Part shown: positions 1-7,403 of the stretch, piece after piece
How positions within the stretch are numbered: position 1 is the first letter of the stretch
How the letters are laid out: each line of letters starts with the position of its first letter
NCBI GenBank assembly: GCA_039527025.1
Contig: BAAAJN010000001.1
Coordinates: forward strand, 248,001-312,000
Length of the DNA: 64,000 bases
Origin: Microlunatus lacustris
GTDB lineage: Bacteria > Actinomycetota > Actinomycetes > Propionibacteriales > Propionibacteriaceae
Reading direction: 5' to 3'
Notes under the pieces: generated by a model
Seen by the model: the letters and a program-made list of their open reading frames with translations, nothing else
The model's database searches: none
What the model was told of the DNA's origin: nothing
Program-made: the position numbers and the translations under genes

Positions 1-656
1 GGCTGGAGCAGGTGCTGGACCGGCACCCCGGCCTGGTGCTGGAGAACTGCGGCTCCGGCGCGCTCCGCTCCGACGCGGCGATGCTCGGCCGGCTGCAGCT
101 GCAGTCGACGTCGGACCAGACCGAGCCGCTGCTCTACCCGGCCATCGCCGTCGGCTCCCTGCTGCACGTGCTGCCCGAGCAGGCGGCGCACTGGGCCTAC
201 CCGCAGGCCACCATGACCGACGAGGAGATCGGCTTCACCATGGTGACCGGCCTGGCCGGGCGGCTCTACCAGGCCGGTCTGCTGGACCGGATGGACGACG
301 CCCAGCGCGCGCTCGTGGCGGCCGGGGTGCAGGCGCACCGCGACACCCGGCACGTCCTGGCCCGCTCCGTCCCGCGCTTCCCGATCGGCCTGCCCGACTG
401 GGACGACGCCTGGGTCACGGTCGCCTTCGACGCCGGTGAGGAGACGCTGCTGCTGCTGTGGCGGCGGGCCGACGCCGAGCCGTCGGTCGAGGCCGCGCTG
501 CCGCACCTGGACGGCGCCGAGCTCGACGTCGCCCAGGTCTACCCGCCGACCGACCTGCTGCCCGACTGGGAGGTCGAGCGGACGGGGACCGGCCTGCGGT
601 TGACTCCTGGCGCGGCCGGCGTCGGGGCGCGGCTGCTCAGGCTGACGCGTCGCTGA
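1..656 (+). CDS. Alpha-galactosidase-type glycoside hydrolase (GH36 family), 3' part only
   Basis: The reading frame is already open at the first base, so the 5' end lies outside the window; about 217 C-terminal residues remain. The motif ENCGSGALRSD followed by STSDQTEP matches the end of the GH36 (melibiase) catalytic barrel, where a conserved ENC.SGG.R segment precedes a STSDQ loop. The downstream half, with short hydrophobic strands (VTVAFDAGEETLLLLW), looks like the C-terminal beta-sandwich of these enzymes. The likely role is cytoplasmic hydrolysis of terminal alpha-galactosides. No transporter or regulator is visible on this side, so the substrate cannot be judged. Family-level confidence is good; substrate specificity is not established because the nucleophile and acid/base residues are upstream. 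Confidence 0.75.
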   Translation, partial: LEQVLDRHPGLVLENCGSGALRSDAAMLGRLQLQSTSDQTEPLLYPAIAVGSLLHVLPEQAAHWAYPQATMTDEEIGFTMVTGLAGRLYQAGLLDRMDDAQRALVAAGVQAHRDTRHVLARSVPRFPIGLPDWDDAWVTVAFDAGEETLLLLWRRADAEPSVEAALPHLDGAELDVAQVYPPTDLLPDWEVERTGTGLRLTPGAAGVGARLLRLTRR

Positions 657-665
657 GCTCGGGCC

Positions 666-1424
666 TCAGACCCGGTGCACCTTGTGCTGGGCGGCCTGGG
701 CGCGCGGGCGCACCGTCATCCGGTCGATGTTGACGTGCGCGGGCCGGGCCGCGACCCAGGCGACGCAGTCGGCGATGTCGTCGGCGGTCAGCGGGTTCTC
801 CACGCCGGCGTAGACCTTCGCCGCGCGCTCGGCGTCTCCGCCGTACCGGGTCAGGGAGAACTCCTCGGTGGCCACCATGCCGGGGGAGATCTCGGCGATC
901 CGGACGGGCTGGTCGACCAGCTCCAGCCGCATCGCCCCGGCGATGGCCCGCTCGGCGGCCTTGGCGCCGCAGTACCCGGCGCCCCCCTCGTAGGCACCGT
1001 CGGCGGCGACCGAGGTGACGAAGACGACCTGGCCTTCCGCGGCGATCAGCGCCGGTAGCAGGGCTTTGGTGACCGCGGCCGCGCCGAGCACGTTCGAGGC
1101 GTACATGGCCTGCCAGGCGTCCAGGTCGGCCTCGGCGACCGGCTCCTGGCCGAAGGCGCCACCGGCGTTGTTGACCAGCAGGTCGCAGCGCGCGCCGACG
1201 GCCGCGGCCAGGGCGGCGACCTGGGCCGCGTCGGTGACGTCGCAGGCCACCGCGGTGCCGTCGATCTCGGTGGCCAGCGCCTCGATGCGGTCGCGCCGTC
1301 GCGCGGCGGCGACCACGTGGAAGCCGTCCGCGGCCAGCCGGCGGGCGCTCGCGGCGCCGATCCCGCTGCTCGCCCCGGTGACGACGGCGACGGGACGGCT
1401 GCTGGACGCGGGCGGGGAGGTCAT
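666..1424 (-). CDS. SDR family NAD(P)-dependent oxidoreductase
   Basis: A classical short-chain dehydrogenase of about 252 residues. The cofactor motif TGASSGIG is near residue 16, NNAGG follows, and the catalytic Tyr-Lys is in YCGAKAAE. It resembles the YdfG/serine-3-dehydrogenase-like group in length and in the PEEVAxxV-like end (ENPLTADDIADCVAWVAARPAHVNIDRMTV split over residues about 210-240). The substrate cannot be predicted. An upstream ATG gives a 27-residue low-complexity extension that overlaps the divergent gpmA promoter, so it was rejected. Two ATGs three codons apart remain (1433 and 1424); an AGGAG 10 nt upstream favours 1424. It is convergent with the GH36 gene and divergent from gpmA. 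Confidence 0.85.
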   Translation of the reverse strand: MTSPPASSSRPVAVVTGASSGIGAASARRLAADGFHVVAAARRRDRIEALATEIDGTAVACDVTDAAQVAALAAAVGARCDLLVNNAGGAFGQEPVAEADLDAWQAMYASNVLGAAAVTKALLPALIAAEGQVVFVTSVAADGAYEGGAGYCGAKAAERAIAGAMRLELVDQPVRIAEISPGMVATEEFSLTRYGGDAERAAKVYAGVENPLTADDIADCVAWVAARPAHVNIDRMTVRPRAQAAQHKVHRV

Positions 1425-1492
1425 GGGCGTCATTCTCCTGATGGCCGTCTCGCCGTCGTCCGGCGGCCCCGGCCGGCCAGGAGGGGTTCCAC

Positions 1493-1498
1493 TAGGCT
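1493..1498 (+). promoter_or_regulatory. -10 hexamer TAGGCT for gpmA (leaderless-type)
   Basis: TAGGCT lies exactly 6 nt before the ATG of gpmA, placing the expected transcription start on the A of the start codon. No Shine-Dalgarno sequence is present. The same spacing recurs throughout the window. Confidence 0.6.
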
Positions 1499-1504
1499 CG
1501 GCCC

Positions 1505-2257
1505 ATGAGCTCAACCTTGATCCTGCTGCGGCACGGCGAGAGCGCCTGGAACGCGTTGAACCTGTTCACCGGCTGGGTGGACGTCGACCTCAACGAGAAG
1601 GGCGAGCGCGAGGCGCGCCGGGGCGGCGAGCTGATCGCCGAGGCCGGCCTGCTGCCCGACACGCTGCACACCTCCCTGCTGCGCCGGGCGATCCGGACCT
1701 CCCAGCTGGCGCTGGACACCGCCGACCGGCTGTGGATCCCGGCGAAGCGCTCCTGGCGGCTGAACGAGCGGCACTACGGTGCCCTGCAGGGCAAGGACAA
1801 GGCTGCGACGCTGGCCGAGTACGGCGAGCAGCAGTTCATGACCTGGCGACGCTCCTACGACGTCCCGCCGCCGCCCATCGACAACGACGACGAGTACGCG
1901 CAGTTCCACGACCCGCGCTACGCCAGCCTGCCGCCCGAGGCGCGGCCGCAGACCGAGTGCCTCAAGGACGTCCTGCTCCGGGCGCTGCCGTACTGGTACG
2001 ACCAGATCGTGCCCGACCTGCTGGCCGGCAAGGTCACCCTGGTCGCCGCGCACGGCAACTCGCTCCGAGCGATCGTCAAGCACCTCGACCAGATCAGCGA
2101 CGAGGACGTGGTGGGCCTCAACATCCCCACGGGCATCCCGCTGGTCTACGAGCTCGACGAGGCCCTGCAGCCCGTCACCCCCGGCGGCCGCTACCTCGAC
2201 CCCGAGGCAGCCGCGGCGTCCATCGAGGCGGTCAAGAACCAGGGCAAGAAGAAGTAG
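1505..2257 (+). CDS. gpmA: 2,3-bisphosphoglycerate-dependent phosphoglycerate mutase
   Basis: Interconverts 3- and 2-phosphoglycerate in glycolysis/gluconeogenesis, in the cytoplasm. The N-terminal LLRHGESAWN carries the phosphorylated histidine (about residue 10), RRAIRTSQLAL and WRLNERHYGALQGK are the family signatures, and the second catalytic His is in VAAHGNSLRA. The length of 250 residues is normal for dPGM. It begins with no ribosome binding site immediately after a TAGGCT hexamer and is probably leaderless. In mycobacteria gpm1 sits directly upstream of senX3-regX3; here phoU is inserted in the opposite orientation between them, so the linkage to the phosphate two-component system is kept but rearranged. 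Confidence 0.96.
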   Translation: MSSTLILLRHGESAWNALNLFTGWVDVDLNEKGEREARRGGELIAEAGLLPDTLHTSLLRRAIRTSQLALDTADRLWIPAKRSWRLNERHYGALQGKDKAATLAEYGEQQFMTWRRSYDVPPPPIDNDDEYAQFHDPRYASLPPEARPQTECLKDVLLRALPYWYDQIVPDLLAGKVTLVAAHGNSLRAIVKHLDQISDEDVVGLNIPTGIPLVYELDEALQPVTPGGRYLDPEAAAASIEAVKNQGKKK

Positions 2258-2270
2258 AGGAGATCGACTC

Positions 2271-2311
2271 CGCGGCGCCTGCTCGCCGTTGCGGCGTCAG
2301 CAGGCGCCGCG
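2271..2311 (+). terminator. Strong GC hairpin after gpmA
   Basis: A perfect 13-bp inverted repeat (2271-2283 with 2299-2311; arm CGCGGCGCCTGCT) encloses a 15-nt loop, starting 13 nt after the gpmA stop. There is no T-tract, as is common in high-GC actinobacteria. It lies between convergent gpmA and phoU and could act on either strand. Confidence 0.55.
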
Positions 2312-2660
2312 GGAACGAGCAAGCGCCGCGGGGCGCACGGGTCTGCTGTGATGCCGTGCGGTCTGTGCGAAGTCGATCATGGCGGCACGCTAGCCGGACG
2401 CGGTGACATGCAGGCCCAGCGCAGTACGAGCTAGGCCCGCGGCGTCCCCCCGCGCCCGGGCGGGACTGCCGCGCCCGGCGCGCAGGGCGCGAGAGCCTGG
2501 ACGAGGCGCACGAGTGCGGAAGGGGCGCGGGACCGACCCCTCCGACAAGCTCAGGGCGCGGACGAGGCCACCGCCGGAGGGGGCGCGGCCGTCCGACGAA
2601 CGACGTCGGCGGGTCAGAGCCCCCGGAGCAGTCCGAGCGGAGCGAGGACAGACAGCGCAG
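2312..2660. other. Noncoding interval between convergent gpmA and phoU
   Basis: About 350 bases without a supported gene. Open frames here are only extensions of antisense frames of phoU, with Arg/Ala/Pro-rich, non-protein-like translations. It contains one copy of the dispersed GACAAGCTCAGGGCG motif (2543-2557) and scattered short GC repeats. No promoter, RNA gene or riboswitch was recognised. Confidence 0.5.
2541..2558. repeat. Copy of dispersed (T)CGACA(A/G)GCTCAG repeat
   Basis: TCCGACAAGCTCAGGGCG is one half-arm of the same short repeat that forms a perfect palindrome at 12910-12944 and appears twice in the transporter ATPase gene (20212-20230, 21081-21137). No partner arm is visible here. 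Confidence 0.5.
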
Positions 2661-3326
2661 TCACGGCTGCGGCCAGTACGCGTCCTCGGGGAAGTCGCCG
2701 GTGACGATGTAGATGATCCGGCGAGCCATCGAGGCCGCGTGGTCGGCGATCCGCTCGTAGTAGCGGCCCAGCAGGGCGACGTCGACGGCCGCCTCGACGC
2801 CGTGGTCCCAGTCGTCGCTCAGCAGCAGGCGGAACTGGGTGCGACGCAGCTCGTCCATCTCCTCGTCGCGGGCGCGCAGCTCCTGGGCGTTCTGGATGTT
2901 GCGGTCGTTGAGGGTCTGACCGGCGGTGACGACCATCTTCTCGGCGACGTCGCCCATCCGGACGAAGTTGGGCCGCAGGTTGTCGGGGACGGCGATCTCG
3001 GGGTAGCGCAGCCGGGCGATCTTGGCCACGTGGGCGGCCAGGTCGCCCATCCGCTCCAGCTCGGTGACCATCCGCAGGGTCGCGACGAGCGTCCGCAGCT
3101 CGCCGGCGACCGGGGCCTGCCGGGCCAGCAGGGAGAAGGCGCGCGCCTCGACCTCGCTCTGCTTGTGGTCGAGCTTCTCGTCGTCGCTGATCACCTGCTC
3201 GGCGAGGTGGATGTCGGCCTCGAGCAGGGCCGTCGTGCTGCTGCGCACCGCCGACGAGACCACCTGGGACATCTCGACCAGGTCGGCCAGGATGTCGTCG
3301 AGCTGCTCGCGGTAGGAGTCCCGCAT
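2661..3326 (-). CDS. phoU: Phosphate signalling complex protein PhoU
   Basis: A 221-residue all-helical protein made of two PhoU repeats (about residues 10-100 and 115-205). Each repeat carries the E/D-rich metal-binding helix seen here as ERMGDLAAHV and YYERIADHAASMARRI. PhoU couples the Pst phosphate transporter to the SenX3/PhoR-type histidine kinase and damps signalling when phosphate is sufficient. No pst genes are in the window, but the gene is divergent from senX3 and shares a 174-bp intergenic region containing PHO-box-like repeats. An AGGGGAA sequence 6 nt upstream supports the ATG at 3326. Confidence 0.95.
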   Translation of the reverse strand: MRDSYREQLDDILADLVEMSQVVSSAVRSSTTALLEADIHLAEQVISDDEKLDHKQSEVEARAFSLLARQAPVAGELRTLVATLRMVTELERMGDLAAHVAKIARLRYPEIAVPDNLRPNFVRMGDVAEKMVVTAGQTLNDRNIQNAQELRARDEEMDELRRTQFRLLLSDDWDHGVEAAVDVALLGRYYERIADHAASMARRIIYIVTGDFPEDAYWPQP

Positions 3327-3400
3327 CGGTCGTTCCCCTCGTAGATCGCTGAAGTCGGGGCCAACCCTATGCCCGGGCAGTACGGGCAGCCGTGGGAGCG

Positions 3401-3428
3401 GTGAACGGGGGGTGAACAGGACCCGAAC
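3401..3428. promoter_or_regulatory. PHO-box-like direct repeats between phoU and senX3
   Basis: GAAC occurs at 3403, 3414 and 3425, exactly 11 nt apart, the first two within GTGAACGG and GTGAACAGG. Read on the other strand these are GTTCAC repeats with 11-nt period, the arrangement of PhoP/RegX3 PHO boxes in Streptomyces and mycobacteria. A looser GATGAACGG copy follows at 3456. The third unit is weaker (CCGAAC). Confidence 0.7.
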
Positions 3429-3488
3429 GGTCCACGCCGCGACGCGCGACCAGAGGATGAACGGTCGGGAGCATCCAGGCGCCGGCTC

Positions 3489-3494
3489 TACGAT
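3489..3494 (+). promoter_or_regulatory. -10 hexamer TACGAT for senX3 (leaderless-type)
   Basis: TACGAT ends 6 nt before the GTG start of senX3; no ribosome binding site follows. The PHO-box-like repeats lie about 60-90 bp upstream, a position suited to activation. Confidence 0.6.
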
Positions 3495-3500
3495 TCACCT

Positions 3501-4730
3501 GTGATCCCGACCCTCGTGGCGCTGGTGGCCCTCGTCGTCGGCGTCCTGCTCGGGGTGCTGGTGTCCCGCTGGACCCGCCGCGAGCGGCCTCCCGTCGAGG
3601 CGGACGACCTCGAGTCCGCGCCGCCGCCGCTGCCCGAGGGCGTCGCGGAGGTGCTGAGCGTGCTGCCGTCCTCCGGCGTCGTGGTCGGGCCGCACGACGA
3701 GGTGCTCGAGGCCACCAGCACGGCGCGCAACCTGGGGCTGGCGCGCGGCAGCCGGGTCGCCCTGCCGCAGCTGCTGGAGATGGTGCGCGCGGTCCGTCGG
3801 GACGGGATGATCCGCACCTCCGACCTCGAGGTCTCGCGCGGCCCCCGGGCCGCCTCCACCTTCTTGACCGCGCGGGTCGCGCCGCTGGCCGACCAGCACA
3901 TCCTCATCCTGGCCGACGACCAGACCACCGCCCGGCGGACGGAGCAGACCCGGCGCGACTTCGTGGCCAACGTCAGCCACGAGCTGAAGACGCCGATCGG
4001 GGCGATCTCCCTGCTGGCCGAGGCGGTGGAGGACGCGGCCGACGACCCGGACGCGGTCCGGCGCTTCGCCGGCCGGATGGGGGTGGAGTCGGCGCGGCTG
4101 AACGACCTGGTCGCCCAGATCATCGAGCTGTCCCGGCTGCAGGCGGACGACCCGCTCAAGGACGCCGAGATCGTCGACATCGACGAGGTGCTGGTCGACG
4201 CGGTGGACCGCTGCCGGGTCGACGCCGAGCAGCACCAGGTCTCGCTGGCCATCGCCGGCACGGGCGGCACCCAGGTGCTGGGCGACGCGCGCCAGCTCAG
4301 CGTCGCCGTGGGCAACCTCGTCGAGAACGCCGTCGTCTACTCCGACCCCGGGGCACGGGTGGTCGTCGCTGCCCACGTGCAGGCGAAGAGCGACGACGAC
4401 TACGTCGAGATCACCGTGTCCGACAACGGCATCGGCATCCCCGCTTCCGAGGTCGACCGGATCTTCGAGCGGTTCTACCGCGTGGACTACGCGCGCAGCC
4501 GCGCCAACGGCGGCACCGGCCTCGGCCTCTCGATCGTCAAGCACATCGCCGCCACGCACGGCGGCGAGGTCTCGGTCTGGAGCCAGCCCGGTGCCGGCTC
4601 CACCTTCACCATCAAGGTCCCCGCGCACCTGCACGGTGCCGGGACCAGGACGTCGGCCGAGGATGCCACGGCGTCCACCACCGCACTGCCGGCCGGTGGC
4701 CGGCCGACCCCACGACAGGAGGTCCGATGA
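3501..4730 (+). CDS. senX3: Phosphate-responsive sensor histidine kinase SenX3
   Basis: A 409-residue membrane-bound histidine kinase. One N-terminal membrane segment (residues about 3-22) is followed by a short cytoplasmic PAS-like region (50-140). Next come the DHp domain with VSHELKTP (phospho-acceptor His160) and an HATPase domain with N box NLVENAVVYS, G1 DNGIGIP, F box FERFYRVD and G2 GGTGLGLSIVKH. With PhoU and the Pst transporter it reports external phosphate and phosphorylates RegX3. Its stop overlaps the regX3 start (ATGA), so the pair is translationally coupled. The GTG at 3501 is supported by the upstream -10 hexamer. The single transmembrane helix and lack of an extracellular domain match actinobacterial SenX3/PhoR. 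Confidence 0.94.
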   Translation: MIPTLVALVALVVGVLLGVLVSRWTRRERPPVEADDLESAPPPLPEGVAEVLSVLPSSGVVVGPHDEVLEATSTARNLGLARGSRVALPQLLEMVRAVRRDGMIRTSDLEVSRGPRAASTFLTARVAPLADQHILILADDQTTARRTEQTRRDFVANVSHELKTPIGAISLLAEAVEDAADDPDAVRRFAGRMGVESARLNDLVAQIIELSRLQADDPLKDAEIVDIDEVLVDAVDRCRVDAEQHQVSLAIAGTGGTQVLGDARQLSVAVGNLVENAVVYSDPGARVVVAAHVQAKSDDDYVEITVSDNGIGIPASEVDRIFERFYRVDYARSRANGGTGLGLSIVKHIAATHGGEVSVWSQPGAGSTFTIKVPAHLHGAGTRTSAEDATASTTALPAGGRPTPRQEVR

Positions 4731-5404
4731 CACGCGTGCTGGTCGTCGAGGACGAGGAGTCCTACCGCGAGGCCCTGGCCTACATGCTGCGCAAGGAGGG
4801 CTTCGACGTCGTCGAGGCCGCCGACGGCACATCCGGTCTGGCCGAGTACGACCGGACCGGGGCCGACATCGTGCTCCTGGACCTGATGATGCCCGGGCTG
4901 CCGGGGACCGAGGTCTGCCGCCAGCTGCGGCTCCGCGGGCCGGTTCCGGTGATCATGCTCACCGCGCGCGACTCCGAGATCGACAAGGTGGTGGGCCTGG
5001 AGCTGGGGGCCGACGACTACGTCACCAAGCCGTTCAGCCACCGGGAGCTGGTGGCCCGGATCCGCGCGGTGCTCCGGCGGGGGACCGACGTCGAGCTGGT
5101 GCCGGACGTCGTCGAATCGGCCGGGGTCCGGATGGACGTCGAGCGGCACGAGGTCTCGGTGAACGGCGACCGGGTGAAGCTGGCGCTCAAGGAGTTCGAG
5201 CTGCTCGAGATGCTGCTCCGCAACGCGGGCCGGGTGATGACCCGCGGTCAGCTGATCGACCGGATCTGGGGTGCGGACTACGTGGGGGACACCAAGACCC
5301 TCGACGTGCACGTCAAGCGGCTGCGCAGCAAGCTGGAGGCCGACCCGGCCAACCCGCGCTACCTGGTCACCGTCCGGGGCCTCGGCTACAAGTTCGAGGG
5401 CTGA
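4727..5404 (+). CDS. regX3: Two-component response regulator RegX3 (OmpR/PhoB family)
   Basis: A 225-residue regulator. The receiver domain (1-115) has acidic residues EDEE near the start, the phospho-acceptor Asp52 in LLDLMMP, and the conserved Lys in DYVTKPFSHRELVARI. A PhoB-type winged helix (130-225) ends with the recognition helix and wing motif TKTLDVHVKRLRSKLE and VRGLGYKF. It is the partner of SenX3 in control of phosphate-starvation genes and probably binds the GTGAAC repeats upstream of senX3, giving autoregulation and control of phoU. The start ATG overlaps the senX3 stop by 4 nt. Confidence 0.95.
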   Translation: MTRVLVVEDEESYREALAYMLRKEGFDVVEAADGTSGLAEYDRTGADIVLLDLMMPGLPGTEVCRQLRLRGPVPVIMLTARDSEIDKVVGLELGADDYVTKPFSHRELVARIRAVLRRGTDVELVPDVVESAGVRMDVERHEVSVNGDRVKLALKEFELLEMLLRNAGRVMTRGQLIDRIWGADYVGDTKTLDVHVKRLRSKLEADPANPRYLVTVRGLGYKFEG

Positions 5405-5469
5405 GGCCCGCTTCTCCCGAGGGTGTCCGGGGCCGGCACGACTGGCGCGGGCACCCCGTCGCCCGGGGT

Positions 5470-5475
5470 TAGGGT
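5470..5475 (+). promoter_or_regulatory. -10 hexamer TAGGGT for the PRPP synthetase gene
   Basis: The block GGTTAGGGTGACCCG directly precedes the GTG start, with 6 nt between hexamer and start codon. An identical block precedes the metallopeptidase gene at 9561 on the other strand. Confidence 0.6.
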
Positions 5476-5481
5476 GACCCG

Positions 5482-6441
5482 GTGACCGGCGAAATCACCG
5501 TGTTCTCGGGCTCCGGCCACCACGAGTTCGCGGAGGAGATGTGCTCCATCCTCGGGGTGGAGCTGTCCCAGACGCGGACCACCCGCTTCAGCAACGACTG
5601 CCTGCAGGTGCAGCTGCGCGCCAACTGCCGCCAGCGTGACGTCTACATCGTGCAGCCGCTGGTGCCGCCGGTGCAGGAGAACCTGATGGAGCTGCTGCTG
5701 ATGTTGGACGCGGCCCGCGGCGCCTCCGCGGCCCACATCACCGCGGTCATCCCGCACTTCGCCTACGCGCGCTCGGACAAGAAGGACCAGCCGCGCATCT
5801 CCATCGGTGCCCGGCTGGTCGCCGACATGCTCGCCGCGGCCGGCGCGACCCGGGTGCTGACCATGGCCCTGCACGCCCCGCAGGTGCACGGGTTCTTCTC
5901 CGTGCCCGTGGACCACCTGAGCGCGGTGCTGGAGCTCGCGGCGCACTTCCGCCGGCAGGACCTCAGCAACACCGTCGTCGTGTCCCCGGACCTCGGCAAC
6001 GCCAAGGTCGCCACCGAGTTCGCCCGCAACCTCGGCCTGCCCGTCGCGGCCGGCTCGAAGCAGCGCGAGTCCGACGACCGCGTGGTGATCGACCGGATCG
6101 TCGGCGACGTGGCCGGCAAGGACGTCATCGTGCTGGACGACGAGATCGCCACCGGTGGCTCCATCGTCGAGCTGCTCCGGGTGCTGCGGCAGGAGGGCGC
6201 CCAGCAGATCTCGATCGCGTGCACGCACGGCCTGTTCACCGGTCCGGCCATCGAGCGGCTCAAGCAGGAGCCGGACATCGCCGAGATCGTCACCACCAAC
6301 ACGGTGCCGCTGCCCCCGGAGAAGCAGCTGCCCAACATCGTCGTCCGCTCGGTCGCCCCGCTGTTCGCCGAGGCCGTGCACCGGATCCACGCGGGGGAGT
6401 CGGTCAGCAGCCTGTTCAGCGACCGCGAGACCTACGGCTGA
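5482..6441 (+). CDS. prs: Ribose-phosphate pyrophosphokinase family protein (PRPP synthetase)
   Basis: Predicted to transfer pyrophosphate from ATP to ribose-5-phosphate, giving PRPP for nucleotide, His, Trp and NAD synthesis. The 319 residues cover both type-I PRTase-like halves. Conserved parts include ITAVIPHFAYARSD (flexible loop region), the LHAPQVHGFF segment and a PRPP-binding loop VIVLDDEIATGGSI. That loop differs from the canonical bacterial VVDDMIDTGGT, and DLHAEQIQGFF is ALHAPQVHGFF here. This may therefore be a divergent paralogue rather than the main Prs, which in actinobacteria usually neighbours glmU. The GTG start follows a TAGGGT hexamer and has no ribosome binding site. Confidence 0.85.
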   Translation: MTGEITVFSGSGHHEFAEEMCSILGVELSQTRTTRFSNDCLQVQLRANCRQRDVYIVQPLVPPVQENLMELLLMLDAARGASAAHITAVIPHFAYARSDKKDQPRISIGARLVADMLAAAGATRVLTMALHAPQVHGFFSVPVDHLSAVLELAAHFRRQDLSNTVVVSPDLGNAKVATEFARNLGLPVAAGSKQRESDDRVVIDRIVGDVAGKDVIVLDDEIATGGSIVELLRVLRQEGAQQISIACTHGLFTGPAIERLKQEPDIAEIVTTNTVPLPPEKQLPNIVVRSVAPLFAEAVHRIHAGESVSSLFSDRETYG

Positions 6442-6463
6442 CCTGCGGGGGTGACCCCGCAGG
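6442..6463. terminator. Hairpin between convergent prs and lipoprotein gene
   Basis: A 9-bp perfect stem CCTGCGGGG / CCCCGCAGG with a GTGA tetraloop starts directly after the prs stop. It serves convergent genes and lacks a T-tract. Confidence 0.6.
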
Positions 6464-6475
6464 CCGGCCGGCGCC

Positions 6476-7144
6476 CTAGCCGGTGGCGCTGGGGCTGGGG
6501 CTGGCAGACGCTCCCGGGCTGGCGGTTGCGCTGCCGCTCGCACCCGGGCTGGGGATGGGGGTCTGCGGCTCGGGGCTCTGCGTGATGCTCAGCTCGGTCG
6601 TCGGCGACGGGCTGGCCGAGCCACCCACCGAGGACCACTCCGGCAGGTTGCCGTCCACGACCGGGCAGTTCAGCGCGACCTCGCCGGCCCCCTCGAACTG
6701 CATGGTCACCGACGCGGCCCCACCGGCGACCAGCTGCGGTGAGGACACGGTGATCAGCGGCTGGTTGGTCAGCACCACCAGGCGGCCGCCGGGCAGGGCG
6801 ATGGGCGTGGTGATCTCGGCGGTCACCGCCGGGCCCGGGGACCCGGACAGCGGGGAGGGCACGACGGCGACACCGGTCAGCGTGTCGTCCGCACCGCTGA
6901 GCACCGACGCGCTGATGATGCCCTGCCCCTCGGTCCGCGACACCACCACGAGGTTGCGGATCTTCAGCTGGTTGTCCGATCCCACGTCGAGGTTGGTGCC
7001 GTCCGCGGGGGTGTAGGGCTGCGACGTCTGCGCGTCGAAGCCGCAGCCCGCGGCCCCGAGGAGGGTGAGCGAGAGCGCTGCCGCCGCCAGCGCACGGGCG
7101 CCACGGCCCCTTGCTCGTCCCGCCGGACGCCTGTCTTGTGACAC
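6476..7144 (-). CDS. LpqE-like lipoprotein, divergent to carD
   Basis: A secreted lipoprotein of about 222 residues. A hydrophobic signal (LAAAALSLTLL) ends in a lipobox LGAAGC with the lipidated Cys at residue 34. The middle shows beta-strand-rich sequence (KIRNLVVVSRTEGQGIISAS, QPLITVSSPQL) and the end is a Ser/Pro/Thr/Ala-rich tail typical of cell-wall-spanning linkers. In M. tuberculosis the lipoprotein LpqE (Rv3584) lies next to carD (Rv3583c), so position and type match. The function of LpqE is not well defined; a distant likeness to extracytoplasmic copper-chaperone-like folds is possible. A longer frame starting at 7300 has a Cys/Arg-rich, unlikely N-terminus; the GTG at 7144 has GGGAG 8 nt upstream. 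Confidence 0.75.
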   Translation of the reverse strand: MSQDRRPAGRARGRGARALAAAALSLTLLGAAGCGFDAQTSQPYTPADGTNLDVGSDNQLKIRNLVVVSRTEGQGIISASVLSGADDTLTGVAVVPSPLSGSPGPAVTAEITTPIALPGGRLVVLTNQPLITVSSPQLVAGGAASVTMQFEGAGEVALNCPVVDGNLPEWSSVGGSASPSPTTELSITQSPEPQTPIPSPGASGSATASPGASASPSPSATG

Positions 7145-7368
7145 GAGGTCGACTCCCGCCTGCCTGAGATGACACCTTGCTCTGCTGGACACTGCCCGCA
7201 GCCTAGCGAGTCGCCCCGGCTCCCTGCACCGGCTCTCCGGTCGCGGTCCGCTCCCGTGCCCCGAGGCACAGCCGCTGCACAGATGTGAACGGTTTGTCAA
7301 GCCTCCAGCGGGCCTGCGATGGGCCTCTGGCTAGGGCGGACGCTCCTCTGGCGAACCTGAGAGCGTGC

Positions 7369-7374
7369 TAAACT
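7369..7374 (+). promoter_or_regulatory. -10 element TAAACT of carD
   Basis: TAAACT lies in GTGCTAAACTTGGG, 29 nt before the carD ATG. No clear TTGACA partner is seen 16-18 nt upstream. The leader carries GAAAGGGG as ribosome binding site, so unlike many genes here carD is not leaderless. Confidence 0.5.
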
Positions 7375-7403
7375 TGGGTTCGCCGAAAGGGGTATCCAAC
7401 AAC

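Noticed and set aside
2403..3344. A 313-codon open frame on the plus strand
   Set aside because: It is the antisense of phoU and the noncoding interval; the translation is Arg/Val/Gly-rich with no domain. High GC content leaves many antisense frames open throughout the window.
7145..7300. Longer start for the LpqE-like lipoprotein (ATG 7300)
   Set aside because: The added 52 residues are Cys/Arg/Ser-rich, precede a clear signal peptide and occupy the divergent promoter region; GTG 7144 has a ribosome binding site.
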